A DNA stretch of 38,383 nt from an uncultured Bacteroidota bacterium (GCA_903872185.1 CAIQJL010000198.1:1-38383), one strand, 5' to 3'; positions 17,901 through 26,551 are shown, counted from the first letter of the stretch. Made by a program: numbers and translations. The notes: a model not told the origin generated them from the sequence alone.

Positions 17901-20900
17901 TTTGTTACAGCAACTGCATCTGTAGCAGTACACCCATTTGTAGTATTTGTAACAATAATAGAATAGGTTCCTGCTTGATCTATGGTTGGGCTTGTTGTAT
18001 TCCCTCCCGAAATGATATTGCCTCCTATAGTTGACCATAAATAAGTATAATTAGCTCCAGAACTAGATCCTGAGCCATTTAAATTAATATTTGAAATTGT
18101 ACATGAAAGCATTAAGTCAGTACCCGCAGATGCAGTTGGTAATGTTGTGTTACTTGTAACTATCATTTGGTCTGTTGCATTACAACCAGTGGTTGTATTC
18201 GTGACTGTAATGTTATATGTTCCTGCTTGATTAATCGTTGGTGATGATGTGGTATTTCCAGAAACAACATTACCACCAGTTGTAGCCCATGTATAAGCAT
18301 AATTTATACCTGAACTTGAAGCAGAACCATTTATTGACGAAGAAGTTGTTGCACATGTTAAAATTTGATCTAAACCTGCAGAAGCTATAGGTAATGAGTT
18401 TACAGTAACAGTTAATGATTGAGTTGTAGCACATAAACCTGAAGTTGGAGTAAAAATGTAAGTTCCTGTTGAAGTGTTGTTAATTATTGCAGGGCTCCAT
18501 GTACCTGTAATTCCATTTGGTGATGTAGTTCCAAGAATTGGTGCAATTGATCCAGAACAAAATGCAGGAATAATTGCAAAGTTCGGAATCGTTTGAGGGT
18601 TTACTGTAATTGTTAAAGTTGTTGTTGAAGCACATTGGCCAGTATTTGGAGTAAAAGTATACGTTGTTGTATTTGTGTTGTTTAAAGCAGGTGACCATGT
18701 CCCAGTAATACTATTGTTTGAGGTTGTTGGTAATAAAGATAGAGTAGTGCCTGAGCAAATAGGTGTAACTGCTGTAAAAGTTGGAATTATACTTGAATTA
18801 ATAGCAATGGTTAAGGTGGTAGTTGTTGCACATTGACCTGCTGTTGGAGTAAATGTGTAAGTTGTTGTATTTGTATTATTTATTGCAGGACTCCAGATTC
18901 CTGTAATTGAATTTGTTGAAGTTGTTGGTAAAGCGGGTATTACTGAACCATTGCAATATGGACCCACTGCTGCAAAAGTTGGGGTTATATTTGGGTTAAC
19001 TGTAATTGTTAATGTTGTGGTTGTTGCACATTGTCCTGTAGTTGGAGTAAATGTATAAATTGTTGTTGATGTATTATTTAATGCTGGAGACCACGTGCCA
19101 GTAATTCCATTAGTAGAAGTTGTTGGCAATGCAGTTAAAGTTGCTCCTGAACAAATTGGTGAGACAGCTGTAAATGTAGGGGTAATATTAGGAGTTACTG
19201 TTACATTTAATGTTGTTGATAAAGCACATTGACCAGCTGTTGGAGTGAAAGTATATGTGCCAGTTGTTGTATTACTTACTGCTGGGCTCCATGTTCCAGT
19301 AATTGCTGGACTATTTGTTGAACTAGTTGGTAAAACAGGTGCAGTAGCACCATTGCAAATAGGAGAAATTGATGCAAAAGTTGGTGTTATGCTTATCGCT
19401 GGAGGGTTAATTGTAACACATTCTTGAACTGTAGAAGAACATGTTGTGGTTAAATCTGCAGTTATAACAATATGATCAATTGCAATTGGAGGATCAATAC
19501 TTGAAGATGCATTATTTACCCATTTTATTCTAAATCTTAAATTTGCCTGACCACTCCAGCTTGGATCTGTTCTTAAATCTGAAAACCAAGTTGTTTTGTT
19601 AAATAATTTTGCTCCAGCCTGGGTCCAGGTGGTTCCTCCGTTAGTGCTATATTCAATAGCTCCATAGTCATTTCCAGAAGCATCACCTTTTCCTAACCAA
19701 TAAAAGTTGAAAACTACATTTGTCAATCCAGTAGTTACTATTGGTGTATTTAAGGTAGTGGTTTGGCTAGAGGCAACTCCATCAAAATTTGCATTTAACG
19801 GAATAAAATTTACAGAACCTGCACCACATGTAGCTCCAGTGGTAGTGGTCGCTTTAATATGTAAATATTTACTTGTTGGATTTCCTGGAACTGCAGCTGG
19901 TTCATTTGGAACAATAGGTACAGTAAAAGTGCCTAATCCAGTTACACAACTACCTCCAATATAATCATTATTAATTATAAAAATATTTGGGCCTCCGGCA
20001 TTATTAATTGTCCAATTTAGTCCACCTGTTTCCCATTCTTCTGTAAATAAAGTTTGAGTTGTTGTACCTGATGATGGTCCAGAAATGTTAACACAATATG
20101 TACCTGCAGGTAAATTAATTAAAGCTCTTTCGTCAATAGCTCCACCTGGTTTATTCACTGCAGGTATTGGCGATACAATAGGACCACTTACCCAAGTGTA
20201 AGTCTGACCAGCTGACATTGGGGATATTGTTATAGATCCAGTGTTTACTCCTGCACAAGTCACGTTAGTTGAAGCAGTCGTATATGTAGGAGCAGTTCCT
20301 GTATTTACAGTTATGGCTACAGCAGATGAAGTAGTGGAACAAGCATTTGTTGCTTCGCTAATAATACATTGGTATTGATAAGTTGACATAGCAGCTGTTG
20401 CACCTGTAATATTTAATGTTGAAGTTGTCGCTCCAGAATATACTCCTCCATTTGAAATATTTGTCCAACCCGATCCTGAATTTACCTGCCATTGATAACC
20501 AGAAGCAGTTCCGCTTGCAGTAACAGTAAAGCTAGTATTTGAACCACTGCATACAGATTGCGCAATTGGTTGAGTATTTATAGTAGGAGGAATGCAACCA
20601 CAATTATTAACTGTCACTACTAAATCTTGAAAACAACTTGTTACACCTGAAGTAATTGTAGCGCGATAAGTTGTAGTTGCTGTGGGAGTAACGGCAATAG
20701 AATAAGGTGAAATTGAAGATGTTCCAACCAATGTTCCTCCTGTTGTTTGATTTGTTATAGTAATAGTCATTGGGTTATTTGCTGATATTTTTACGTTATC
20801 AATACCCCAGCTATCTTCACTGCCAGAAGTTGATTGTGGTTGTATCCACCTAAATTTTGTACTTGCTGTTTTAGCTGCATTTGGAATAGGAAAACTAGTT

Positions 20901-21937
20901 GTATTCCAATTGTAAACATAATTTCCGCAACCTAAAACTCCACCTCCAAGTTCTCCTGGAAACATTAATTTACAGGTTGTCCAAGTAGTTCCATTATTTG
21001 TTGAATATTGTACATAAATACCTTCTTTATTATCAAGAGCTTCACAACCATTACCTCCATTATCATCTGATGCTTCTCTAAAATCAAAACTAATAGAGCC
21101 ACCACTAGTTAAATCAAAAGCAGCTGTTTCTAAAATTCTAGGTGCTGCAATATTTTGCATCCATACATAAATTGAATTATCAGTATTAATTGTACTATAT
21201 CCATTATTTGGTTGACAGGCCAAAACATTTAAAAATGAAATAGTTCCTAATGAACCATTCCAACCTGTACCAACAGTACTTGTATTAAAATCATTACTTA
21301 ATGAAGGTGTAACAACGTTACCAACTGCAGTTAATGTTGTAGGACTTCCGCTACAAACTGGATTTGGTGTTGCTGATAAATTAATATTACAACCAGGAAT
21401 TGCTTTTTGATATGTGATTATATTACCTACCCAACCAGGATTTTGACTTGAATTATTGTTTACAAATCTGAATGTTAAAGCTCCACTAGCATTATTTGCA
21501 CAAAAGATACCTGGTTTTAACTCTGTAGCAATTGAACCAACAGCACCTTGCCCAGTATAATAAGGAGTTCCGCTTGCATTGTAAGCAACAGTATAATCGC
21601 CTTGTAATGATCCAATGTTTGTAGCTGAAATATTTAATCCGTCATAAATTTCCAATCTGTCTGCTCCTGCTAAGCCAACCATACCTGACAATTCAGTTTT
21701 AAAATAAGTAAAATCGACACAAACACTTTCTCCAGAAATAGCTGGAATTAAAGTTATTGTATAGCTAGTATTTTGATCATTTCCAGCAGCGCCTCCAGCA
21801 TCGTAAAATATTTGGCCATTTGTTACTGGTACTGTTCCGCCAGTACTAATTAAAATTTGTCCAAAAGAATCTATTACACAAAATATCAATGATATTGAAA
21901 GTGTAAGTTTCGTTAAAGCCAAAATAATTTTTTTCAC
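14903..21937 (-). CDS. Giant secreted multi-repeat adhesin with CHU_C (T9SS type B) end
   Basis: The protein is about 2344 aa. The frame has no ATG near its 5' end. I chose GTG at 21937, which gives a normal signal peptide (MKKIILALTKLTLSISLIFC..FGQ); TTG at 21946 is the alternative. After the signal come a CUB-like domain (about 27-175, CVDFTYFKTE, RLEIYDG), a reelin/jelly-roll-like region (about 205-385), an Ig-like module (about 440-540), and a second such region near 620-800. Then follow five ~66-aa repeats (about 847-1180) and eight ~83-aa PKD-like ASAGAD repeats (about 1180-1855). A SprB-like repeat, two PKD domains (WNFGDNE, WTFGDGDS) and CHU_C (APTAFSPDNDNVNDNFF, YDRWGEIIF) close the protein. 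It is a likely T9SS-exported surface filament or adhesin. The TPR-LytTR regulator gene lies directly upstream. Confidence 0.88.
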   Translation of the reverse strand: MKKIILALTKLTLSISLIFCVIDSFGQILISTGGTVPVTNGQIFYDAGGAAGNDQNTSYTITLIPAISGESVCVDFTYFKTELSGMVGLAGADRLEIYDGLNISATNIGSLQGDYTVAYNASGTPYYTGQGAVGSIATELKPGIFCANNASGALTFRFVNNNSSQNPGWVGNIITYQKAIPGCNINLSATPNPVCSGSPTTLTAVGNVVTPSLSNDFNTSTVGTGWNGSLGTISFLNVLACQPNNGYSTINTDNSIYVWMQNIAAPRILETAAFDLTSGGSISFDFREASDDNGGNGCEALDNKEGIYVQYSTNNGTTWTTCKLMFPGELGGGVLGCGNYVYNWNTTSFPIPNAAKTASTKFRWIQPQSTSGSEDSWGIDNVKISANNPMTITITNQTTGGTLVGTSSISPYSIAVTPTATTTYRATITSGVTSCFQDLVVTVNNCGCIPPTINTQPIAQSVCSGSNTSFTVTASGTASGYQWQVNSGSGWTNISNGGVYSGATTSTLNITGATAAMSTYQYQCIISEATNACSTTSSAVAITVNTGTAPTYTTASTNVTCAGVNTGSITISPMSAGQTYTWVSGPIVSPIPAVNKPGGAIDERALINLPAGTYCVNISGPSSGTTTQTLFTEEWETGGLNWTINNAGGPNIFIINNDYIGGSCVTGLGTFTVPIVPNEPAAVPGNPTSKYLHIKATTTTGATCGAGSVNFIPLNANFDGVASSQTTTLNTPIVTTGLTNVVFNFYWLGKGDASGNDYGAIEYSTNGGTTWTQAGAKLFNKTTWFSDLRTDPSWSGQANLRFRIKWVNNASSSIDPPIAIDHIVITADLTTTCSSTVQECVTINPPAISITPTFASISPICNGATAPVLPTSSTNSPAITGTWSPAVSNTTTGTYTFTPTAGQCALSTTLNVTVTPNITPTFTAVSPICSGATLTALPTTSTNGITGTWSPALNNTSTTIYTFTPTTGQCATTTTLTITVNPNITPTFAAVGPYCNGSVIPALPTTSTNSITGIWSPAINNTNTTTYTFTPTAGQCATTTTLTIAINSSIIPTFTAVTPICSGTTLSLLPTTSNNSITGTWSPALNNTNTTTYTFTPNTGQCASTTTLTITVNPQTIPNFAIIPAFCSGSIAPILGTTSPNGITGTWSPAIINNTSTGTYIFTPTSGLCATTQSLTVTVNSLPIASAGLDQILTCATTSSSINGSASSSGINYAYTWATTGGNVVSGNTTSSPTINQAGTYNITVTNTTTGCNATDQMIVTSNTTLPTASAGTDLMLSCTISNINLNGSGSSSGANYTYLWSTIGGNIISGGNTTSPTIDQAGTYSIIVTNTTNGCTATDAVAVTNNSASPTAAGGADQTLTCTINSLILNGSLSSSGAGITYSWSTTGGNIVSGGSTTNPTINQAGTYTLSVTNTSNGCSTTDVVIVTSNTSPPIASAGADKILTCATTSVVIDGSGSSAGANYTYTWSTTGGNIVSGNTTSSPTVNQIGTYNLNVTNSINGCTSTDQMNVTNNTILPIASAGADEVITCAITSTTINGSGSSSGANITYNWSTIGGNIVSGHTTSSPLVNQAGTYIVTVTNNQNGCNTNDQMIVTSNTIIPVAAAGSDLIITCTSPSVSINGSGSSTGTDIIYAWSTISGNIVSGNSTASPVVNQAGNYSVIVTNTTTGCTSTDQMTVTSNSTLPIAAAGADQTLTCTTTTLTINGSQSSTGAIYTYLWATIGGNIVSGNTTSSPLVNQAGTYNITVTNLTNGCIATDQMLITSNTILPLASAGADLILTCTTTSATIDGSGSSTGTNYSYLWSTTSGNFVSGNTTSSPTINQVGIYNVTVTNNINGCFSTDQMTVSNNTSFPTSSIIPNNIQCHGELNGSANLTVIGGNPPFQYLWSNSASSEDLTGVGAGVYSVIVTDIYGCTTTNGTTIVEPAAFHISTNPSLSTCYNQPVNLNVSATGGTGPNYSFIWSNGSNGNNILVTPLTSTLYIVTATDQNGCSSTANVNVYVSLPINVTLVSNVDSVCPGEAVLLTPIITGGVGPPYTIINQDGNIVTPPIYVYPQASGSYSVSVQDACGTQDQGNVFIKVLPLPQAGFLSDIISGCEPLTVHFNEIYPIDGRTFVWNFGDNENLSLSHNPVHTYTSSGVFTVSLTVTSIWGCKTTLQNTNMITVYPKPNAQFTWTPEFATVIKPIIEFNNHTSGANSYMWTFGDGDSTNQVNPEHRFSGAGSWPVQLIAISNMGCRDTVIYPIEIEEENTLYAPTAFSPDNDNVNDNFFVTGTGIDKDNFLLNIYDRWGEIIFTSTDIERSWNGCAKNTMNPVPVGTYTWLVIYRDSRGIKREKSGPVTVIR
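16370..18395 (-). repeat. Eight tandem ~250-bp repeats (PKD-like ASAGAD units)
   Basis: Eight consecutive units encode LPxASAGADxxLTC...GSGSSxGxxYxYxWSTxGGNIVSGNTTSSPxxNQAGTYxxxVTNxxNGCxxTDQM. They are coding repeats of the 2344-aa adhesin. High similarity between units makes assembly collapse or copy-number variation plausible. Confidence 0.88.
18396..19400 (-). repeat. Five tandem ~200-bp repeats (ITPTF...GTWSPA units)
   Basis: Five units of about 66 aa encode ITPTFxAVxPxCxGxxLxxLPTTSxNxITGTWSPALNNTxTxTYTFTPTxGQCATTTTLTITV. They lie N-terminal to the PKD-like array in the same adhesin. Confidence 0.85.
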
Positions 21938-21980
21938 AATAAACAAGGTTTAAAATTTCAATATAGACGTTGGTTTTGCC

Positions 21981-21988
21981 CAAAGTTA
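21981..21988 (-). promoter_or_regulatory. -7 box for the 2344-aa adhesin gene
   Basis: On the minus strand TAACTTTG matches TAnnTTTG and predicts a start near 21974, about 37 nt before the GTG start codon. No TTTG is found at the expected -33 spacing, which is consistent with an activated promoter. Confidence 0.55.
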
Positions 21989-22058
21989 GTACTGAAAATA
22001 GCCTTGTATGTCTTATATGTGGCCTTTTGTAGCTATTAGGGATAACAACTTTAATCTT

Positions 22059-22087
22059 GAGGCGAAATGACAAGAATAGGGGTGAAG
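22059..22087 (-). promoter_or_regulatory. Direct repeat pair, 20-bp period, between regulator and adhesin
   Basis: GAGGCGAAA (22059-22067) and GGGGTGAAG (22079-22087) are offset by 20 bp; on the minus strand they read CTTCACCCC and TTTCGCCTC. They match the spacing and core of the pair at 14825-14854. They lie about 85-113 bp upstream of the predicted adhesin transcription start, a typical activator position, and just after the stop codon region of the LytTR regulator gene. Confidence 0.45.
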
Positions 22088-22107
22088 TGTGAAAGTAAAA
22101 AATGAAA

Positions 22108-23874
22108 TTATAATCTAGATTTTATTTTATCAATAATTTCACGAGGTATTTTTCTTGATACTGGAATATCAAAAGTTAAGTCTTGAAAATGTAATTTAAA
22201 TCCCTGAGCATTCCCTGAAATTCGTTTAATGTGAGTAATGTTAATAATGTATGATTTATGACATCTTAAAATATCTTCATATTGTGCTAGTTGTTCTTCA
22301 AGCTTTTTTAATGTAACTCTGTAAAGCTCTTTTTTATGCTTTCCATCTTTATAATAAAATATTGCTGAATAATTATCATTTGCTTCTATACAAATTAAGT
22401 CTTTTAATGCAAAAGATAAATCTGTTTCATTTTCAAAATGAAGATTCAATTTGGTTTCGTTCAATAATAAAGGAACTGAAGTGTTTATTTGTTCTGAAAC
22501 TTCTTTTGCAGTTTTTAAATGAGAACTTAATAATACTCTTTCAAGAATTAGAACTGTTATAAAAATAGGTAGTATAGCTATAGTTAATACATCAACAAAT
22601 ACAGAAAAGAAATTATAAAATGAAATTTCGTATACAAATAAACCACTAACTAAGATTATAAATGAAACAATTAGAAGAGATAAAATAATTATTGAAACAT
22701 ATAAAACTATTTGTCTGGTTTGTTCTACAATTCTTCTTAGGTTGCTTATAGCTAAAACTAAAGAAAGAATAAATGTTATCAATAGAAAATATCTGTTACG
22801 TTTTTCTGTTTCAGCTTTCTGAGTTTCGAGTGCATTGGTTGCTTTTAAAAACTGAATTTGTTTTTCTTTTTTATCAATTTCAAATCTTGTTTCAATTTCA
22901 GCAATTTTATTACTTATTTCAATACTGTTAGTTGAGTCGTTAAGTGCAATATATTTTTTTAGATAGCCATACGCTTTGTCTTTATTTCCAAGCTTAAACC
23001 AGGTTTCTGATAAATCTTTAAAGCCTTGAATTATACTGTTTTTAAAATCAATTTTAGTGGCATAATATAAACTTGAATCAAAATATTGTATTGATTTTGC
23101 AAAATTGTTTTTTGCTTGAAACAATTTGCCCAATTCACTAAAACATACTGAAACTCCAGCAATATCATTTATTTGTTTAGCAATTCCAATGGCTTCCGTA
23201 ATGCTTTCCATTGCTTTGTCATATCTTCCTCTTTTAGTGTCAACTCCTGCAATGCCATACAAGGCAAAGTAAATTCCTTCTTTGTTGTTTATTTGTTGCT
23301 CAATAAGTAATGAGTTATAGTAATATGAATAAGCAAGATCTAGGCTATCAAGATTATCGTAAATTAAACCAATATTATATAAACGAATAGATAATTGTTT
23401 TTTGTTACCAATTTTCTCTTCCAATATTTGAGATTCCTTAAAGTATGATAATGCTTTTTTATAATCGCCTTGAACCTGATATACGCTCCCTATATTATTT
23501 AAACATGAAGACTTTGTTTCTAAATCGTTATTCTTTTCTGAAATTTTAAGAGCCTTAAAATAATGTTCAATTGCTTCATCAAATTTACCTAGGTTTTTAT
23601 TTATAATTCCCATTAAATTATGAGCATTTACTTCTCCTTTTAAAAATTTTATTGAAATACTTAAAGAAAGTGCATCATTTGCATAACTAAGAGATTTTTT
23701 TGGAAATTTATTTCTGTATTGAAAACCTAAAGTATTTAGAATTTCTACTTTAACACTATCTATTGAAGTTGTTTTTAATTTATTTTCTAAACTATCAATT
23801 ACCTTTTCCTGAGAAAAAACAGTAATTGAAAATAACAGAAGTGTAAGGCTTAATATGAAAAGTTTAATATTCAT
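22108..23874 (-). CDS. TPR-repeat membrane protein with LytTR DNA-binding domain
   Basis: This 588-aa transcription regulator couples a periplasmic sensor to DNA binding. A signal peptide spans 1-21 (TVFSQ). Tetratricopeptide repeats cover about 42-310 (for example GKFDEAIEHYFKALKIS, GDYKKALSYFKESQ, NNFAKSIQYFDSSL). A coiled coil lies at about 318-358. Three hydrophobic segments, about 362-378, 389-414 and 424-446, would anchor it in the inner membrane. The LytTR domain is at about 485-585 (CIEANDNYSAIFYYKDGK; LRCHKSYIINITHI; PVSRK). There is no receiver or kinase domain, so it is a one-component regulator. It lies directly upstream of the largest adhesin gene on the same strand, and that adhesin is its most likely target. 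Confidence 0.9.
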   Translation of the reverse strand: MNIKLFILSLTLLLFSITVFSQEKVIDSLENKLKTTSIDSVKVEILNTLGFQYRNKFPKKSLSYANDALSLSISIKFLKGEVNAHNLMGIINKNLGKFDEAIEHYFKALKISEKNNDLETKSSCLNNIGSVYQVQGDYKKALSYFKESQILEEKIGNKKQLSIRLYNIGLIYDNLDSLDLAYSYYYNSLLIEQQINNKEGIYFALYGIAGVDTKRGRYDKAMESITEAIGIAKQINDIAGVSVCFSELGKLFQAKNNFAKSIQYFDSSLYYATKIDFKNSIIQGFKDLSETWFKLGNKDKAYGYLKKYIALNDSTNSIEISNKIAEIETRFEIDKKEKQIQFLKATNALETQKAETEKRNRYFLLITFILSLVLAISNLRRIVEQTRQIVLYVSIIILSLLIVSFIILVSGLFVYEISFYNFFSVFVDVLTIAILPIFITVLILERVLLSSHLKTAKEVSEQINTSVPLLLNETKLNLHFENETDLSFALKDLICIEANDNYSAIFYYKDGKHKKELYRVTLKKLEEQLAQYEDILRCHKSYIINITHIKRISGNAQGFKLHFQDLTFDIPVSRKIPREIIDKIKSRL

Positions 23875-24211
23875 TAATAATTACCAGCAGTTTTTATAAT
23901 ATGAAATGAGAATCTGTTGTTAAATATTATCAATACAAAAATACACTTATTATTTTAAACTTTAAAAGGAAAAGAAATTGCTTTAAAATTGATTTTTTTA
24001 AAATAATAAAATCAAATAGTTCATTATTATATTGACATAAGTTGTAATTATAAATATATGATTTATTCGGTAATACTTTTCATTATTTTAGTATTTGCAT
24101 ATCCGCATATGTATATGTTGTAATATGGTAATGATATGTATTGTAGTTTAATAGCGCATAAAAGGCAACCCGTAAAATTATTCTTCGTCTTAATCGCAAA
24201 ACCGATTAACT
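23875..24211. other. Divergent intergenic region, 337 bp, no gene seen
   Basis: This region lies between the LytTR regulator (minus) and the 773-aa secreted protein (plus). It is very AT-rich. On the minus side TATTTTTG (23936-23943) fits TAnnTTTG and could start the regulator mRNA about 55 nt before its ATG; no -33 TTTG is present. On the plus side only an off-spaced TAGTATTTG near 24090 was seen. A stem-loop lies at 24190-24209. No small open frame or RNA gene could be supported. Confidence 0.5.
24190..24209 (+). promoter_or_regulatory. Stem-loop two bases before the 773-aa gene start
   Basis: TTAATCG / CGATTAA forms a perfect 7-bp stem with loop CAAAAC, ending 2 nt before the ATG at 24212. 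If transcribed, it sits in the ribosome landing site and could damp translation. It could equally be a palindromic DNA site. Confidence 0.45.
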
Positions 24212-26533
24212 ATGAAAAAATTATTTCTTTCTCTTATTGTTATGGTTATAACTATAAGCGGATTTGCACAACTAAATGCAACGATTTCAAATCAGACAAA
24301 TCTTTTTTGTAATGGAATGTGCACTGGTACTGCAACAGCTGCTGCAACTGGAGGAACCGCACCATACACATTTTCATGGAATACTGTTCCTGTTCAAACA
24401 ACTGCTCATGTAACCAATCTTTGCGCAGGTACTTATACTGTAACAGTTACAGATAATGCTTCTTTAACTGCTACTGCAACTGTTTCAATTACTCAGCCTT
24501 CGCCAATTATAATTAATCTTTCATCGGTAAATGTTACTTGTTCTGGTGCCTGTAATGGGGTAATTTCTACATCAATAACTGGAGGAACACCTGCGTATAA
24601 CTATCAATGGACTAATGCAATGATAAGTCCAAATATTTTTACTGCATGTGCAGGATTTTATAGTTTAACAGTAACTGATATAACTGGTTGCACTGCAACA
24701 GCAGCGACTGTTATAACAGAACCACAATTTTTTCAAGCTTCTGCTTTGTCAATTCCTGATACATGTAATCAAGGCCATGGTTCCGCATCAGTTAATATTA
24801 CTGGTGGTACAATGCCATTTATGGTAAATTGGAGTACTGGTAGTAATTCCCTTTCAATTTCAAGTCTTACAGCTGGTTTGTATTCTGTTACTGCAACTGA
24901 GTCTAATGGTTGTACGGCAGTAGCTATGACAGTAGTAAATAATATAGCACCATCTGCAAATCTTGGAGTGGATTATTCCATTTGTACTGGGATTTGTGAT
25001 ACAATTACTATTCATCCAATTGGTGGGTCAACTCCGGTTTCTTATATTTGGAGTAATATGTCAACAAATGATTCACTTATTGTTTGTCCAGCTGGTAATT
25101 CAAATTATTCAGTTACTGTTACCGATGCATATGGATGTTCATCAACCGATAATATTAATGTAAATATCGTTCAGCATTGTAATACTATTTCGGGTATTTT
25201 TTATCAGGATTTGGATAATGACGGTGTGCAAGATTTAGGCGAGAATCCTTTGCCTAATATGGTGGTAATGGTTACTCCTGGTTCTTATTATGCAACTACA
25301 AATAGTATTGGGTATTATGAATTTCTTGTTGATACTGGTAACTTTATAATAACACCTATAAATAACTCAACATATACAGTTATCAGTCCTGTAACTCAAC
25401 AGGCAGTTATGTACAATGCATATGAAACTGATGCTTTAAATAATTTTGGTGTATATGTTGAATCACACGGAGATCTTCGTGTATACTTAAGTAGTACTGC
25501 AATGCGTCCCGGATTTGCTTCAGGTTATTATTTAACATACTATAATTTTGGAACTGACACAACTAATGCTACAGTAATTTTAAAATTGGATGCTGTACCG
25601 AATTTCGTATCGGCTTCTCAAGCATATACTTCGATATTAGGTGATTCTATAACTTGGGATATTAATGGAATGGCACCAAATAGTTATTCTTATATTTATG
25701 TAAGTACAATGATCCCGGTAGCAACAACTTTAGGGACTGTTGTTACTTCACAAGCTACAATACTTCCTGTTGTTAGCGATACATTACCTGCAAATAACTA
25801 TTCTACCGATGTTAGAATTGTCTCTGGTTCATGGGATCCAAATGATAAATCAGTTTCGCCAACTGGGGTTTTTCCTCCATCATTGGTAAGTGCTGGCAAT
25901 TATTTAAATTATACAATTCGTTTTCAAAATACAGGAACTGATACTGCTTTTAATATTCATATTATAGATACATTAAGTCAGAATTTGAATATTTCAAGTT
26001 TTGAATTAGTTTCTTCAAGTCATCCTTGTAATTTTAATATTCATGATATTGGAATAGTTGATTTTATTTTTAATAATATTTTACTTCCTGATAGCGGAGT
26101 AAATGAGCCTGGTAGTAATGGTTATGTTCAATATAAAATAAAACCAAAGAGTACACTTACTTTAGGAGACGAAATTGAAAATACTGCTTTTATTTATTTT
26201 GATTTTAACCAACCTGTTATGACTAATACAGTTTCAACTATGATAGAACAATATCAGACTGTAACATATTCTGAAATATCTAAAAACTTTTTAAATGTAT
26301 GGCCTAATCCTTCAAATGGAGATTTTTTAATTGCTTGTAATTTAAATAATACTGGAATAGTTTCAATTGAAGTAACTGATATTTTGGGAAAGCAGATTTT
26401 GAATAAACAAGTTGAACAAATTTTAACTTTTGAATTTAAACAATCAATACATATTGAAGGTGAAGGAATGTACATTGTTAAAATTTCAACTGATAAAGAT
26501 GTTTATAACGCAAGGATAATTATTTCAAAATAA
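24212..26533 (+). CDS. Secreted protein with SprB-like repeats, SdrD-B-like domain and T9SS type A sorting domain
   Basis: The protein is 773 aa with a signal peptide at 1-20 (ISGFAQ). About four SprB-like repeats follow at 21-325 (FCNGMCTGTATAAATGGTAP; CAGTYTVTVTD). An SdrD B-like/Cna-B-like domain is at about 327-400 (ISGIFYQDLDNDGVQDLGENP; YYEFLVDTG). A beta-sandwich region at about 540-690 contains SWDPNDKSVSP and LNYTIRFQNTGTDTAFNI, a conserved region common in Bacteroidota surface proteins. The last ~75 residues are a T9SS type A sorting domain (VWPNPSNGDF; VTDILGKQI; GMYIVKIS). It is likely exported and attached to the cell surface through lipid anchoring. The function beyond a structural or adhesive role is unknown. 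A terminator hairpin follows. Confidence 0.87.
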   Translation: MKKLFLSLIVMVITISGFAQLNATISNQTNLFCNGMCTGTATAAATGGTAPYTFSWNTVPVQTTAHVTNLCAGTYTVTVTDNASLTATATVSITQPSPIIINLSSVNVTCSGACNGVISTSITGGTPAYNYQWTNAMISPNIFTACAGFYSLTVTDITGCTATAATVITEPQFFQASALSIPDTCNQGHGSASVNITGGTMPFMVNWSTGSNSLSISSLTAGLYSVTATESNGCTAVAMTVVNNIAPSANLGVDYSICTGICDTITIHPIGGSTPVSYIWSNMSTNDSLIVCPAGNSNYSVTVTDAYGCSSTDNINVNIVQHCNTISGIFYQDLDNDGVQDLGENPLPNMVVMVTPGSYYATTNSIGYYEFLVDTGNFIITPINNSTYTVISPVTQQAVMYNAYETDALNNFGVYVESHGDLRVYLSSTAMRPGFASGYYLTYYNFGTDTTNATVILKLDAVPNFVSASQAYTSILGDSITWDINGMAPNSYSYIYVSTMIPVATTLGTVVTSQATILPVVSDTLPANNYSTDVRIVSGSWDPNDKSVSPTGVFPPSLVSAGNYLNYTIRFQNTGTDTAFNIHIIDTLSQNLNISSFELVSSSHPCNFNIHDIGIVDFIFNNILLPDSGVNEPGSNGYVQYKIKPKSTLTLGDEIENTAFIYFDFNQPVMTNTVSTMIEQYQTVTYSEISKNFLNVWPNPSNGDFLIACNLNNTGIVSIEVTDILGKQILNKQVEQILTFEFKQSIHIEGEGMYIVKISTDKDVYNARIIISK

Positions 26534-26551
26534 ACATTTAATGTTTTTTAT

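Noticed and set aside
16370-19400. Regular repeats that could suggest a CRISPR array
   Set aside because: The units are 200-250 bp, in frame, and translate into PKD-like and Ig-like protein repeats. There are no short identical repeats with unique spacers.
21846-22073. Open frame of 75 codons on the minus strand covering the adhesin promoter
   Set aside because: It runs through the predicted -7 box and direct repeat and into the adhesin signal peptide in another frame. No family features are seen.
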